Positions 1 through 6,900 are shown, numbered from the stretch's first letter. The stretch: 13,412 bases of DNA from Lachnospiraceae bacterium UBA1267 (GCA_002308115.1 DBVJ01000032.1:5690-19101); one strand, 5' to 3'. The notes: generated by a model from the sequence alone, not told the origin. Translations and numbers: made by a program.

Positions 1-2285
1 CGCATGGCGGTGAAGGCTTCGTGACCGGGCGTGTCGAGGAAAGTGATCTTCTCGCCGTTGATCTCGACCATGTAAGCGCCGATGTGCTGTGTGATGCCGC
101 CTGCTTCGCGGCTGATGACGTTCGTGTGGCGGATGGCGTCCAGAAGGGACGTTTTACCGTGGTCGACGTGACCCATGACACAGACGACAGGCGGGCGCTT
201 TTCAAGATTCTTTTCGTCTTCGTCGGCTTCCTTGAGAAGCTCGCCGATGACGTCGACCTGTTCCTCGTGCTCGCAGAGAATGTCGTATTCGATCGCAATG
301 TTTTCCGCTTCCTCGTAAGAGATCTCGTCGTTGACGCTGATCATCTTGCCGGCCAGGAAGAGCTTCTTGACGATCTCGGTAGCCTTGATCTTCATCTTGT
401 CGGCCAGTTCGCGGACCGTGATCGAATCCGGCAGCGTGATCTGCTTGATCTGCTCTTCGACTTCGACTTCTCTCGTATTCTTCTTGTTCTGGTCTTTTGC
501 GAGGTTGTGGAAGTTCTCCGCACGCTTGCCGCCGCGGTCAAAGTTGTCTCTGCTGTCGCGCTTGTTCGGCGTGCCTTTGCGGCCTCTCTGATCGGGCTTT
601 CCGAAAGCCGCTCCCTGAGCTGCTCCTGCCTGGGCGCCCTGGCCGGGACGTCTCTGGCCGGCGCCCTGAGGACGTCTGCCGGGTGCGGGGCTGTCGCCGT
701 CTTTGTTGAAGGTGCCTGCGCCGCCGCCCTGACGGAATCCGCCGTCACGCTGACCCGGCCTCTGGCCTTGCGGCTTTCCGGCTCCCTGACCGCCCTGATT
801 GTTGTCCACGAAGTATACGCGGCCGGAACGGTTTGCGAAGATGCCTTTCTTGGCGTTGGACTGGGGTTTTTCTTCCAGTTTCTTGACTGCGTTCAGATCG
901 ACTTTTCCGAGAACCGCGACCTTCTTCACAGGTTCCAGCGAATCCAGTGTATGCAGTGTTCTCTTGACCGGGCCGGGTGTCTTCTCGCCGGACGGGGTCT
1001 TCCAGAATCCGCCGTCAGAGGTCTTCTTCTGGCCTTCGTTCTGCGGCTTTCCGGCATTCTGTCCGTCGGGACGGACAAATTTGCCGCCCTTCCGGTTGTC
1101 TTTGTTCTGCAGGTTTTTGCCCTGGTTGTTCTGCTGGCCCTGCCGGTTCTGATTCTGTGCGGCACGGGCACGCTCCTTATCGGCTTTCTCCTGTGCGGCG
1201 CGTTCTGCAGCAGCCTTTTCCTTGGCGGCACGCTCCGCAGCGGCCTTCGCAGCCTTTTCCGCAGCCGCTTTCTCAGCAGCGGCTTTCTCAAGGGCTGCCT
1301 TTTCGGCGGCGGCCTTCTTTGCGGCCTCTTCCGCTTCACGGACCGCTCTTTCGAGGGCTTCGCGTTCTGCCTGTGCGGCTTCTTCGGCTGCTCTTAAGGC
1401 TTCCGCGCGTTCTTTCGCTGCACGTTCGGCCGCTTCCGCAGCTTCTTTTGCGGCACGCTCGGCGGCAGCCTTTTCAGCCGCGGCACGCTCGGCAGCTTCT
1501 TTCGCAGCACGCTCGGCCAAAGCTTTCTCAGCCGCGGCTTTTTCTGCGGCCGCACGTTCGGCGGCTTCCCGGGCGGCGCGCTCTTCGGCTTCTTTCTGAG
1601 CCTGAAGCTGTGCTTCGCGTTCTGCACGAAGCGCGGCTTCCTTCGCGGCGCGTTCTGCCTGAAGACGCTCTGCCTCTTCCTTCGCAGCCTTTTCCGCGTC
1701 AAATTTACGGATCTCAGAACCCGCAAAACGCTGGTACTGCTCCGCCGTCGTCTGCACGTTCGGCTTGATGGGGCGATGCGGTTCGGAAGATCCGGCAGAA
1801 ACAGGTCTTTCCGGACGGACCGGACGTTTCGCATTCTTATCCGTGTAAGCGCTGGAAGAAACTGCCGAAGGGGCGCTGCCGGCCTTCTGCTGTCCGATCA
1901 TCTTGAACATCGGTTTCTTGGCTCCGCCGGTCTTCTGAGAAGCCGCGCCCGCAGACACAAGCTTCGCTCCGGCTGCAGTTTTCTTCGCGGCGGCATTCTG
2001 CGCTCCGGCGCCCTCTGTGTGTGCCGAAGCAGCTGCGGCCTTTTCTTCGGGAGCTTTCGCCGGGCTCTTGAAAATGCTCTGCCCTGCGAAGCGGGAAGAC
2101 TGAGAGGCCTCGGATTTTGCCGGAGCGGACTCCTTCTTCGGCGCGAAATGCTGACGCGCACGCGCCACTTCCTCATCTTCCAGCGAGCTGGAGGCTGTTT
2201 TGCCATCCAGTCCGAGGAAACCGAGGAGTTCTGCGTTTTCCACGTTCAATTCTTTCGCGAGTTCATAAATTCTCATTTTCGCCAT
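1..2285 (-). CDS. infB: Translation initiation factor IF-2, N-terminal part (runs off left edge)
   Basis: GTPase that delivers fMet-tRNA to the 30S subunit and promotes 70S formation. About 761 residues are visible and the gene is cut at the left edge. Residues 1-46 (starting [15 protein letters not shown]) form the first IF2_N-type subdomain. About 196-376 is a Pro/Gly-free helix of [12 protein letters not shown]-like repeats. About 377-600 is Gln/Asn/Gly/Arg-rich and probably disordered. About 615-665 is the second IF2_N domain ([20 protein letters not shown]). The G1 motif GHVDHGKT lies at 705-712, [10 protein letters not shown] follows, and the G3 motif DTPGHEAF lies at the edge. The start at 2285 gives the usual MAK-(x)-R-(x)-YELAKEL beginning; an in-frame ATG at 2276 is the alternative. 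The start overlaps the end of ylxQ by 23 nt, suggesting translational coupling. The roughly 700-residue N-terminal region is much longer than in Bacillus. Identity is certain; the exact start is likely. Confidence 0.97.
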   Translation of the reverse strand, partial: MAKMRIYELAKELNVENAELLGFLGLDGKTASSSLEDEEVARARQHFAPKKESAPAKSEASQSSRFAGQSIFKSPAKAPEEKAAAASAHTEGAGAQNAAAKKTAAGAKLVSAGAASQKTGGAKKPMFKMIGQQKAGSAPSAVSSSAYTDKNAKRPVRPERPVSAGSSEPHRPIKPNVQTTAEQYQRFAGSEIRKFDAEKAAKEEAERLQAERAAKEAALRAEREAQLQAQKEAEERAAREAAERAAAEKAAAEKALAERAAKEAAERAAAEKAAAERAAKEAAEAAERAAKERAEALRAAEEAAQAEREALERAVREAEEAAKKAAAEKAALEKAAAEKAAAEKAAKAAAERAAKEKAAAERAAQEKADKERARAAQNQNRQGQQNNQGKNLQNKDNRKGGKFVRPDGQNAGKPQNEGQKKTSDGGFWKTPSGEKTPGPVKRTLHTLDSLEPVKKVAVLGKVDLNAVKKLEEKPQSNAKKGIFANRSGRVYFVDNNQGGQGAGKPQGQRPGQRDGGFRQGGGAGTFNKDGDSPAPGRRPQGAGQRRPGQGAQAGAAQGAAFGKPDQRGRKGTPNKRDSRDNFDRGGKRAENFHNLAKDQNKKNTREVEVEEQIKQITLPDSITVRELADKMKIKATEIVKKLFLAGKMISVNDEISYEEAENIAIEYDILCEHEEQVDVIGELLKEADEDEKNLEKRPPVVCVMGHVDHGKTSLLDAIRHTNVISREAGGITQHIGAYMVEINGEKITFLDTPGHEAFTAM

Positions 2286-2595
2286 CTTGCTTTCCGTTCT
2301 CCCTTGCCGCTTTCAATATGCTTTTCGATAAACCTTCATCCGTTACAGTGACCACGACGCGCGGCGGTTTCCCGATTGCGCGGCCCAGGTCTTCCGCGTT
2401 GCCATAGATCATGACCGGAATCTCCCGGTAAGATGCCTTGTCCTGAAACAGTTTCCTGGTGTTCTGTGACGCGTCTTCCGTGAGGATCACGAGCCGCGCA
2501 CGTTTCTTCTTGACCTCTTCCATCGCCGTTTCCGATCCGGAGACGGCCCGGCCGGCCTTGGCCGCAATGGACAGGAGTCCGTATACTTTATCCAT
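2263..2595 (-). CDS. ylxQ: YlxQ, L7Ae-family RNA-binding protein
   Basis: Small (110 aa) L7Ae/L30e-fold protein of the nusA-infB operon. The family binds kink-turn RNA, but the physiological target of YlxQ is not established. The sequence starts [20 protein letters not shown], followed by a Lys/Arg-rich helix and [17 protein letters not shown], which is the typical L7Ae core around the RNA-contacting beta strand and helix; a charged tail ends the protein. The ATG at 2595 has an ideal ribosome binding site (GGGAGG, 6 nt spacing) inside the end of ylxR. A longer in-frame reading from 2658 lies wholly inside ylxR and lacks such a site. The gene overlaps ylxR by 8 nt and the infB start by 23 nt, so it is surely cotranscribed. 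The family call is confident; the function is inferred from homologues. Confidence 0.92.
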   Translation of the reverse strand: MDKVYGLLSIAAKAGRAVSGSETAMEEVKKKRARLVILTEDASQNTRKLFQDKASYREIPVMIYGNAEDLGRAIGKPPRVVVTVTDEGLSKSILKAARENGKQDGENENL

Positions 2596-2869
2596 GCCGA
2601 ACCTCCCAGGCCCCTTTTTCGATGAAAGCCATCGCCTCCCTGAGCGCTTCCTCGTCATTCGGCGTTTTGAGCGCTTTCCGGAGCAAATGCTTTTCCATCA
2701 GAAGATCAAGGCATTCTTTCTTCCGGCACACGTATGCGCCGCGGGCCTGGATCTTCCCCGTCGGATCCGGCACTGCCTTCCCCTCCAGACGGACAAAGCG
2801 GATCAGATGCTCCTTTTTGTCCAGTTTTCTGCAGGCGACGCAGAGACGTTCCAGATTATCACCCTTCAA
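2588..2869 (-). CDS. rnpM: YlxR/RnpM family protein (TTG start)
   Basis: A 93-aa YlxR-family nucleic-acid-binding protein. The Bacillus subtilis homologue has been described as a modulator of RNase P (RnpM). Family hallmarks visible are RLCVACRK near the N-terminus, VPDPTGK and the ARGAYVC signature, then basic helices. Four cysteines (10, 13, 48, 53) form a CxxC plus CxxxxC pattern; zinc binding is possible but not shown. No in-frame ATG occurs before the conserved CVACR region, and TTG at 2867-2869 follows a GGAGAG site by 8 nt within the end of nusA, so a TTG start is likely. The gap to the nusA stop is only 5 nt, and the 3' end overlaps ylxQ by 8 nt. It is translated as part of the rimP-infB operon. 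Confidence 0.9.
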   Translation of the reverse strand: MKGDNLERLCVACRKLDKKEHLIRFVRLEGKAVPDPTGKIQARGAYVCRKKECLDLLMEKHLLRKALKTPNDEEALREAMAFIEKGAWEVRHG

Positions 2870-2874
2870 TACGC

Positions 2875-4044
2875 TTACTCTCCGTCCCGGCTGTCCTCGG
2901 AAGCCTCTTCATAGCCTTCCTCATAGCCTTCTTCGCCTTCTTCGTAGTCTTCGCCTTCCTCGTCGGCTTCTTCGCCTTCGTCGAACAGGCCTTCCTCTTC
3001 CGCCTGCGAGAGCGACTTGATGTCGATCTTATAGCCGGTCAGATGGGCTGCCAGTCTGGCGTTCTGGCCTTTCATACCGATGGCCAGAGACAACTGGTTG
3101 TCATACACGACGACGATGGCCTTGCGCTCTTCGGGATTCTCGACCGCAACCGCGTAGACGCTCGCGGGCGACAGTGCGTTGGAAATGAAGATTTCCGGCG
3201 TCTCATCCCATTTGATGATGTCGATCTTCTCGCCGGCCAGTTCATCCACGATGGCGTTGATGCGGGTGCCGTTCACGCCGATGCAGGCGCCGATCGGATC
3301 CACATTTTCGTCCTTGGAGTAGACGGCGATCTTCGTACGGGAACCGGCCTCGCGGGTGATGGCCTTGATCTCGACGATGCCTTCCTTGATCTCGGTAACT
3401 TCCTGTTCGAACAGCTTCTTCACGAGACCGGCCTTCGTGCGGGAAATGTGTACTCTCGGGCCGCGGCCGTTCTGATCGCGCATCGCGACGACGTAGACCT
3501 TGATGTGGTCGCCAGGTGCGAAAGTCTCGCCGGGGATCATGTCTTCTTTCGTGAGGACCGCGTCGGCCTTTCCGAGGTTCACGGAGACCATGCCGTCCCG
3601 CATGACTCTGGAAACGATGCCGGTCATGATGCTGTCCTTGTGCTTTTCAAAGTAATCACTGACGGTCTGGCGTTCTTCTTCGCGGATCTTCTGGAGAATG
3701 ATGGACTTGCCGTTCTGAGCCGCGATACGGGAGAAGTTCTGAGGATCCAGTTCTTCACGGACAATGGAACCGACATGCGCGGAGGGATCCAGGAGCGCTG
3801 CCTTGTCGGGAAGCACCTGCATTTTCTCCATGCCTTCTTCGATATGGTCCACGACCTCGAGTTCGCGGTAGATGCGGAACTGTCTGTTCTCCTCGTCCTC
3901 TTCGATCACGATATTCTCGGATGTACCGTAAAACTGCTCACAGGATTTCAGAAGCGCAGCTTTGATGCCTTCCATCAGGGTCTCTCTCTGGATACCCTTT
4001 TCCTTGACCAGCAGATCGATCGCGTCAAAAAACTCCTTATTCAT
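2875..4044 (-). CDS. nusA: Transcription termination/antitermination factor NusA
   Basis: A 389-aa RNA polymerase-associated elongation factor affecting pausing, intrinsic termination and antitermination. Residues 1 to about 130 are the RNAP-binding N-terminal domain (MNKEFFDAIDLLVKEKGI). About 135-200 is the S1 domain (TGIVSRVMRDGMVSVNLG). About 205-345 holds two KH domains, with the GxxG loop of KH1 as DPIGACIGVNGTRINAIVDE and of KH2 as AIGMKGQNARLAAHLTGYKI. From about 347 to the end is a strongly acidic Glu/Asp/Gly/Tyr tail. The two C-terminal AR repeats of the E. coli protein are absent, as in most Bacillota. ATG at 4044 is preceded by GGAGG and AAAGGA elements. It lies 33 nt after rimP and 5 nt before rnpM in the same operon. 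Confidence 0.97.
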   Translation of the reverse strand: MNKEFFDAIDLLVKEKGIQRETLMEGIKAALLKSCEQFYGTSENIVIEEDEENRQFRIYRELEVVDHIEEGMEKMQVLPDKAALLDPSAHVGSIVREELDPQNFSRIAAQNGKSIILQKIREEERQTVSDYFEKHKDSIMTGIVSRVMRDGMVSVNLGKADAVLTKEDMIPGETFAPGDHIKVYVVAMRDQNGRGPRVHISRTKAGLVKKLFEQEVTEIKEGIVEIKAITREAGSRTKIAVYSKDENVDPIGACIGVNGTRINAIVDELAGEKIDIIKWDETPEIFISNALSPASVYAVAVENPEERKAIVVVYDNQLSLAIGMKGQNARLAAHLTGYKIDIKSLSQAEEEGLFDEGEEADEEGEDYEEGEEGYEEGYEEASEDSRDGE

Positions 4045-4077
4045 TTTCCTTTGTTCCTCCGTTCAGGATTCTCTTCT

Positions 4078-4557
4078 TTATGCGTTCCAGTCCACGTACT
4101 CGCGGATCAGGGACAGGTTTTTCTTCTCAATGGTAAGGGGTTCGCCTTCTTCCGTCTCGATGGTGACGGTTTTCTGGTCGAAATCTTTCAGGATGCCGGT
4201 AAGCTCCCGGATACCTTTCTCCAGTGGCTTATAGAGTCTGATCTCGACGATCCGGCCAAGATTCCGTCTGAAGTCTTTCTCTTTCTTCAGGGCTCTTCCG
4301 AGGCCGAGGCTCTGCACCTCCAGCGTATAGGCTTCCGGAATGAAGTCCGCTTCGTCCAGAAGGTCTGAAAGCGCCCTGGAAACGGTCACGCAGTCATCGA
4401 TCGTAACACCGCTCTCCTTTTCGAGATACAGGCGCAGAATGTCGTTGCCCGCTTCCCGGACGTACTCGACGTCGTACAGCGTAAGTCCGTTCTCGCGAAG
4501 CACCGGCTCCGCCAGCGCGGCCGTCTTCTCTTCATAGATCTCGTGTTTCTGTGACAT
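4078..4557 (-). CDS. rimP: Ribosome maturation factor RimP
   Basis: A 159-aa factor for 30S subunit maturation and first gene of the operon. The N-terminal alpha/beta domain is visible (AEPVLRENGLTLYDVEYVRE, then LRLYLEKESGVTIDDCVTVS, the classic D-D-C motif before SRALSDLLD). The C-terminal SH3-like barrel follows (GRIVEIRLYKPLEKGIRELT ending LIREYVDW). The linker motif, usually close to VSSPGLDRPL, reads VQSLGLGRALKKEKDF here, which is a clear divergence. ATG at 4557 follows a GAGGG ribosome binding site by 9 nt. The start lies about 60 nt downstream of the predicted transcription start, with a stable hairpin between. Position in front of nusA supports the call. Confidence 0.94.
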   Translation of the reverse strand: MSQKHEIYEEKTAALAEPVLRENGLTLYDVEYVREAGNDILRLYLEKESGVTIDDCVTVSRALSDLLDEADFIPEAYTLEVQSLGLGRALKKEKDFRRNLGRIVEIRLYKPLEKGIRELTGILKDFDQKTVTIETEEGEPLTIEKKNLSLIREYVDWNA

Positions 4558-4574
4558 GGCATTTCCCTCAAAAG

Positions 4575-4604
4575 AGTGGAGCGGACTTTCGAGCCCGCTC
4601 CACT
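4575..4604 (-). promoter_or_regulatory. Leader hairpin in rimP 5' UTR
   Basis: The leader RNA of the rimP operon contains a perfect 10-bp stem (AGTGGAGCGG with CCGCTCCACT) around a 10-nt loop. It fills most of the roughly 60-nt 5' UTR and ends about 17 nt before the rimP start, just ahead of TTTT and the GAGGG ribosome binding site. It could attenuate transcription, stabilise the mRNA or affect translation. A role in feedback by NusA or RimP is speculation. Confidence 0.6.
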
Positions 4605-4625
4605 AACACAACAAACAACACTAGT

Positions 4626-4654
4626 TATTTAGCATAACTGTTTTGGAAATGCAA
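4626..4654 (-). promoter_or_regulatory. Promoter of rimP-nusA-infB operon
   Basis: Read on the minus strand: TTGCAT (4654-4649), a 17-bp spacer and TAAATA (4631-4626), with a TGC immediately before the -10 box (extended -10 type). The predicted start of transcription is near 4619, about 60 nt upstream of rimP. It is the only good sigma-A-like match upstream of the operon. Confidence 0.65.
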
Positions 4655-4707
4655 GGGTTTTTCATTGATTTTTCTTAATTAAACTGGATTTCGATGCGGA
4701 ATTTGGC

Positions 4708-4736
4708 TTGGGAGCGTGTGATTTTGGGATTATTGT
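4708..4736 (+). promoter_or_regulatory. Possible weak promoter reading into the CCATGG array
   Basis: TTGGGA (4708-4713), a 17-bp spacer and TATTGT (4731-4736) lie immediately upstream of the array on the plus strand. Each box matches the sigma-A consensus at 4 of 6 positions, so the match could be chance in AT-rich DNA. It is listed because the hairpin covariation in the array also favours a plus-strand transcript. Confidence 0.25.
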
Positions 4737-4756
4737 GTGGTTTTAACGGATTGAGA

Positions 4757-5175
4757 CCGTGGAAAATCTCATTCATGGTTTTTCCTTGGTGTAATTCAGT
4801 GATCAAGGCCATGTGATTTCTTATTTCCTACTATTACCATGGTCGTAACCCATGATTCTGACCATGGAAATGCTTGTTTTCTTATTTTCCATGGTTAGAT
4901 TCAGGGGATTGCACCATGGGAATATCCATTATTATCTTTCCCATGGTTGATCGCGAGGATTCAGGCCATGGGAATATTGAGAATCAGTTTTTCCATGGTT
5001 GATAGCGAGGATTCAGGCCATGGGAATATCAAGAATCACTTTTTCCATGGTTGATGGCAGGGCTTTGCACCATAGAGAATACTATCATCAATAATCCCAT
5101 GGTTTTTTAGGGTTTCGAAGAGATCAAAAAGTATTTTTGGACCGTGGATGTCTGGAAAAGTTTGTATCCATGCGG
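4757..5175 (+). repeat. Tandem 52-bp palindromic/hairpin repeat array
   Basis: The core (4837-5102) consists of units beginning with CCATGG at 4837, 4889, 4941, 4993, 5045 and 5097, exactly 52 bp apart. A second CCATGG sits 25 bp into each of the first four units (4862, 4914, 4966, 5018), and a decayed CCATAG sits at 5070. Ten perfect CCATGG palindromes therefore alternate at 25 and 27 bp. The units starting at 4941 and 4993 are nearly identical (CCATGGTTGAT, GCGAGGATTCAGG, CCATGGGAATAT, then a T-run). The 27-bp interval folds into a hairpin with a 9-bp stem (CCATGGGAA/TTTCCATGG type) and a 15-nt loop. Degenerate units extend left (hairpins at 4757 and 4809) and right (about 5142-5175). The DNA is visibly AT-richer than the flanking genes. 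I find no plausible protein. Possible roles are a structured non-coding RNA, an operator array, or a substrate for the adjacent nuclease-like protein. Confidence 0.9.
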
Positions 5176-5310
5176 AAAACTGAGCTTCTTTTTCAAAAAT
5201 GCGTACAAAAAGCGGTGCAGTCTGTTACTGGTGCTTTTGGGGGAAGGCGGGTAGAATGATGAAACGGCAAGATGCCAGGCAAGGTGAGGCCTGCCGGGAA
5301 AGGATCGATC

Positions 5311-6096
5311 ATGGATGAGGTCATCGGAAGATTGAAGGAGTTGGCAAATAAGGATCGTCTGCTGATCGGGAGGTTGTCGCAGTTGATCAGGGAGCGGCCA
5401 GAGGGACGGATCGAGGTTGCAATCGAGAAGGGCAAGTACCGGCACTACCTGGTAAATGAGGGGCGCCGATTGTATCTTGGCGTCAAGGATTCCGCTCTTG
5501 CAAAGGGACTCATGGAAAAGCGGTATTATCAGAAACTGCTTCAGCGGACGCTTTGTGAGCTGAAAGCGATCGAAGATTTCCTGAAGAGATTTGATCCCAA
5601 TGCGAAGGCGCGGGTCTTTGAGGATTTACACGAGGAGCGGCGGAAAATCGTGGAGCCGCTCGTCCTGCCTGATGAGCTTTTCATTGAACAATGGCGGAAA
5701 CAATTCGAGAGTCTTCCCGGAAATCCGATCCCCATCGTTCACGAGTATCTGACCAGCAGGGGTGACGTGGTAAGGTCCAAAAGCGAGAAAATACTGACAG
5801 AAACTTTCCTTCAGTACGATATTCCGTTTGAATATGAGGCTCCGGTCGGGCTGGCGGACGGTCCGGTTTACCCGGATTTCACACTGTTGAATAAGCGCAC
5901 CAGAAAGACGTATTACTGGGAGCATCTGGGCTTAATGGATTCTCCGGATTATGCGGATAATGCTGTCCGTAAGCTGAACCGTTATGAGCGGAACGGGATC
6001 TTGCTGGGCGACCAGCTGATCATCAGCATGGAAACTTCCCGGACCGGACTCAGCATTTCCTACGTCGAATCCCAGATACGCTCCTTCCTGTTGTAA
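5311..6096 (+). CDS. PD-(D/E)XK nuclease-like protein of unknown function
   Basis: A 261-aa soluble protein with no signal peptide. Residues 1 to about 150 are charged and mostly helical; I recognise no domain there. Residues 155-261 have the order expected of a PD-(D/E)XK fold: SKSEKILTE (E159) on the first helix, YPDF (D189) on a beta strand, YYWEHLG (E204) on the next strand, then a helix with VRKLNRYERNG and a final strand (DQLIISMET). The lysine of the classical ExK motif is replaced by Leu206 in EHL, so K221 or another residue may substitute, or activity may be altered. ATG at 5311 has AAAGGA 6 nt upstream; an in-frame ATG at 5272 has no good ribosome binding site. It is a lone plus-strand gene, starting about 135 nt after the repeat array and ending at hairpins. 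Nuclease activity is inferred from motifs only; DNA defence, mobile-element and repeat-processing roles are all open. Confidence 0.8.
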   Translation: MDEVIGRLKELANKDRLLIGRLSQLIRERPEGRIEVAIEKGKYRHYLVNEGRRLYLGVKDSALAKGLMEKRYYQKLLQRTLCELKAIEDFLKRFDPNAKARVFEDLHEERRKIVEPLVLPDELFIEQWRKQFESLPGNPIPIVHEYLTSRGDVVRSKSEKILTETFLQYDIPFEYEAPVGLADGPVYPDFTLLNKRTRKTYYWEHLGLMDSPDYADNAVRKLNRYERNGILLGDQLIISMETSRTGLSISYVESQIRSFLL

Positions 6097-6102
6097 AAAC
6101 CA

Positions 6103-6126
6103 GGCGCTTCTCACCAAAGAGGCGCC
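6103..6126 (+). terminator. Hairpin after the nuclease-like gene
   Basis: GGCGCTTCT pairs with AGAGGCGCC (9 bp including one G-U) around a 6-nt loop, 7 nt after the stop codon. It is followed by a pyrimidine-rich but interrupted tract (CGTTCTCTCTCATTCTTT), so it is a moderate intrinsic terminator at best. Confidence 0.5.
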
Positions 6127-6181
6127 CGTTCTCTCTCATTCTTTCGCAGCGATACTCACGTCGCGCGGATTCTTCATGATA

Positions 6182-6213
6182 AAGGCGCTTCTCGCGAAGC
6201 GCCTTCTCTTTTT
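6182..6213. terminator. Intrinsic terminator between convergent genes
   Basis: A perfect 10-bp stem (AAGGCGCTTC/GAAGCGCCTT) with a TCGC loop at 6182-6205 is followed on the plus strand by CTCTTTTTATTC. On the minus strand the hairpin follows the stop of the beta-helix gene by 6 nt and ends in CCTTTAT, so it may work in both directions. The plus-strand form is the stronger. Confidence 0.7.
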
Positions 6214-6877
6214 ATTCTTTCGGGACGATGATCCCGCCGGTTTTGAAGATGGAGTTTTCGGGGACGGTTCCGCGAACGGAACTGGTGGGATAGACGTTGG
6301 CGTGGCGTCCGACGACCGCTCCGGGATTCAGAACGGCGTTGCAGCCGATCTCCGCGTAGTCTCCGAGCATTGCGCCGATCTTGTGGAGGGGCGTCTGAAT
6401 GCTTTCGGAGCCTTGGTGGATCACGATGTCCGCCCGGTCTGCCTTCACGTTGGAAGTGATGGAGCCTGCGCCCATATGCGCCTTGTAACCAAGGATGGAG
6501 TCGCCGACATAGTTGTAATGCGGAACCTGCACGCCGTCAAACAGGATGACGTTCTTGAGTTCCGTGGAATTGCCGACGACACAGCCGGAGCCGACCAGCG
6601 CAGAGCCACGGACAAATGCGCAGTGACGCACTTCGGTGTTATGGCCGATGATAACGTGATCGCCAAGATAGGCCGTCGGGTAGACCTTGGCATCTTTTGC
6701 AACCCAGACCGTCTCCGAGGGATGGTCGAATTCCTCTTCCGGAAGGGCTTCTCCGATGCGGAGAATGAGCTCCTTGATGTGCGGAAGCGCTTCCCAGGCA
6801 TAGGTCAGCGAGCCGAGAAATGCCGAGGCCTTAGGGTAGGTCTTCGAAAGGTCGAACAGATCATTGATCGTATACAT
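6212..6877 (-). CDS. Left-handed beta-helix (hexapeptide repeat) protein, GlmU C-terminal-like
   Basis: A 221-aa protein made almost entirely of hexapeptide repeats (VWVAKDAKVYPTAYLGDHVI, GCVVGNSTELKNVILFDGVQ, IGAMLGDYAEIGCNAVLNPG), predicting a left-handed beta-helix. MGAGSITSNVKAD and PLHKIGAMLGDYAEIG resemble the C-terminal helix of sugar-1-phosphate nucleotidyltransferases and GlmU. The N-terminal nucleotidyltransferase domain is missing, so it cannot be a full bifunctional GlmU; an acyltransferase or a scaffold/partner role with a separate nucleotidyltransferase is possible. ATG at 6877 follows GGGAG by 8 nt; an in-frame GTG at 6901 lies upstream of that site and is rejected. It lies 77 nt downstream of glmM on the same strand and is probably cotranscribed, which suggests a role in UDP-GlcNAc or related nucleotide-sugar metabolism. 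The fold is confident; the substrate is unknown. Confidence 0.85.
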   Translation of the reverse strand: MYTINDLFDLSKTYPKASAFLGSLTYAWEALPHIKELILRIGEALPEEEFDHPSETVWVAKDAKVYPTAYLGDHVIIGHNTEVRHCAFVRGSALVGSGCVVGNSTELKNVILFDGVQVPHYNYVGDSILGYKAHMGAGSITSNVKADRADIVIHQGSESIQTPLHKIGAMLGDYAEIGCNAVLNPGAVVGRHANVYPTSSVRGTVPENSIFKTGGIIVPKE

Positions 6878-6900
6878 CTTTTGCTCTCCCAGTCTTCTCA

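Noticed and set aside
21..1397. 458-codon open frame on the plus strand opposite infB, with Ala/Ser/Phe-rich and Gly/Leu-rich stretches
   Set aside because: It is the mirror of the infB repeats; the minus-strand reading gives unmistakable IF-2 domains.
2734..4368. 544-codon open frame on the plus strand opposite nusA/rimP
   Set aside because: It is antisense to two clear genes, has no domain I recognise, and reflects codon bias leaving few stops on the opposite strand.
4839..5050. Chain of 20-codon mini-ORFs, one per repeat unit, starting at ATG in CCATGG and ending at the overlapping TGA/TAG of the next unit (peptides such as MVDREDSGHGNI...)
   Set aside because: No ribosome binding sites precede the ATGs, differences between the closest units are mostly non-synonymous, and the pattern follows from the 52-bp period. 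It fits non-coding DNA better, though it is a curious regularity.
4837..5102. CRISPR array
   Set aside because: The conserved element is only a 6-bp palindrome plus a few bases, the intervening 19-21 bp are themselves related between units, and no cas gene is present.
6130..6172. Short minus-strand ORF MKNPRDVSIAAKE as a gene
   Set aside because: It has 13 codons and no ribosome site; more likely part of the duplicated gene end described above.
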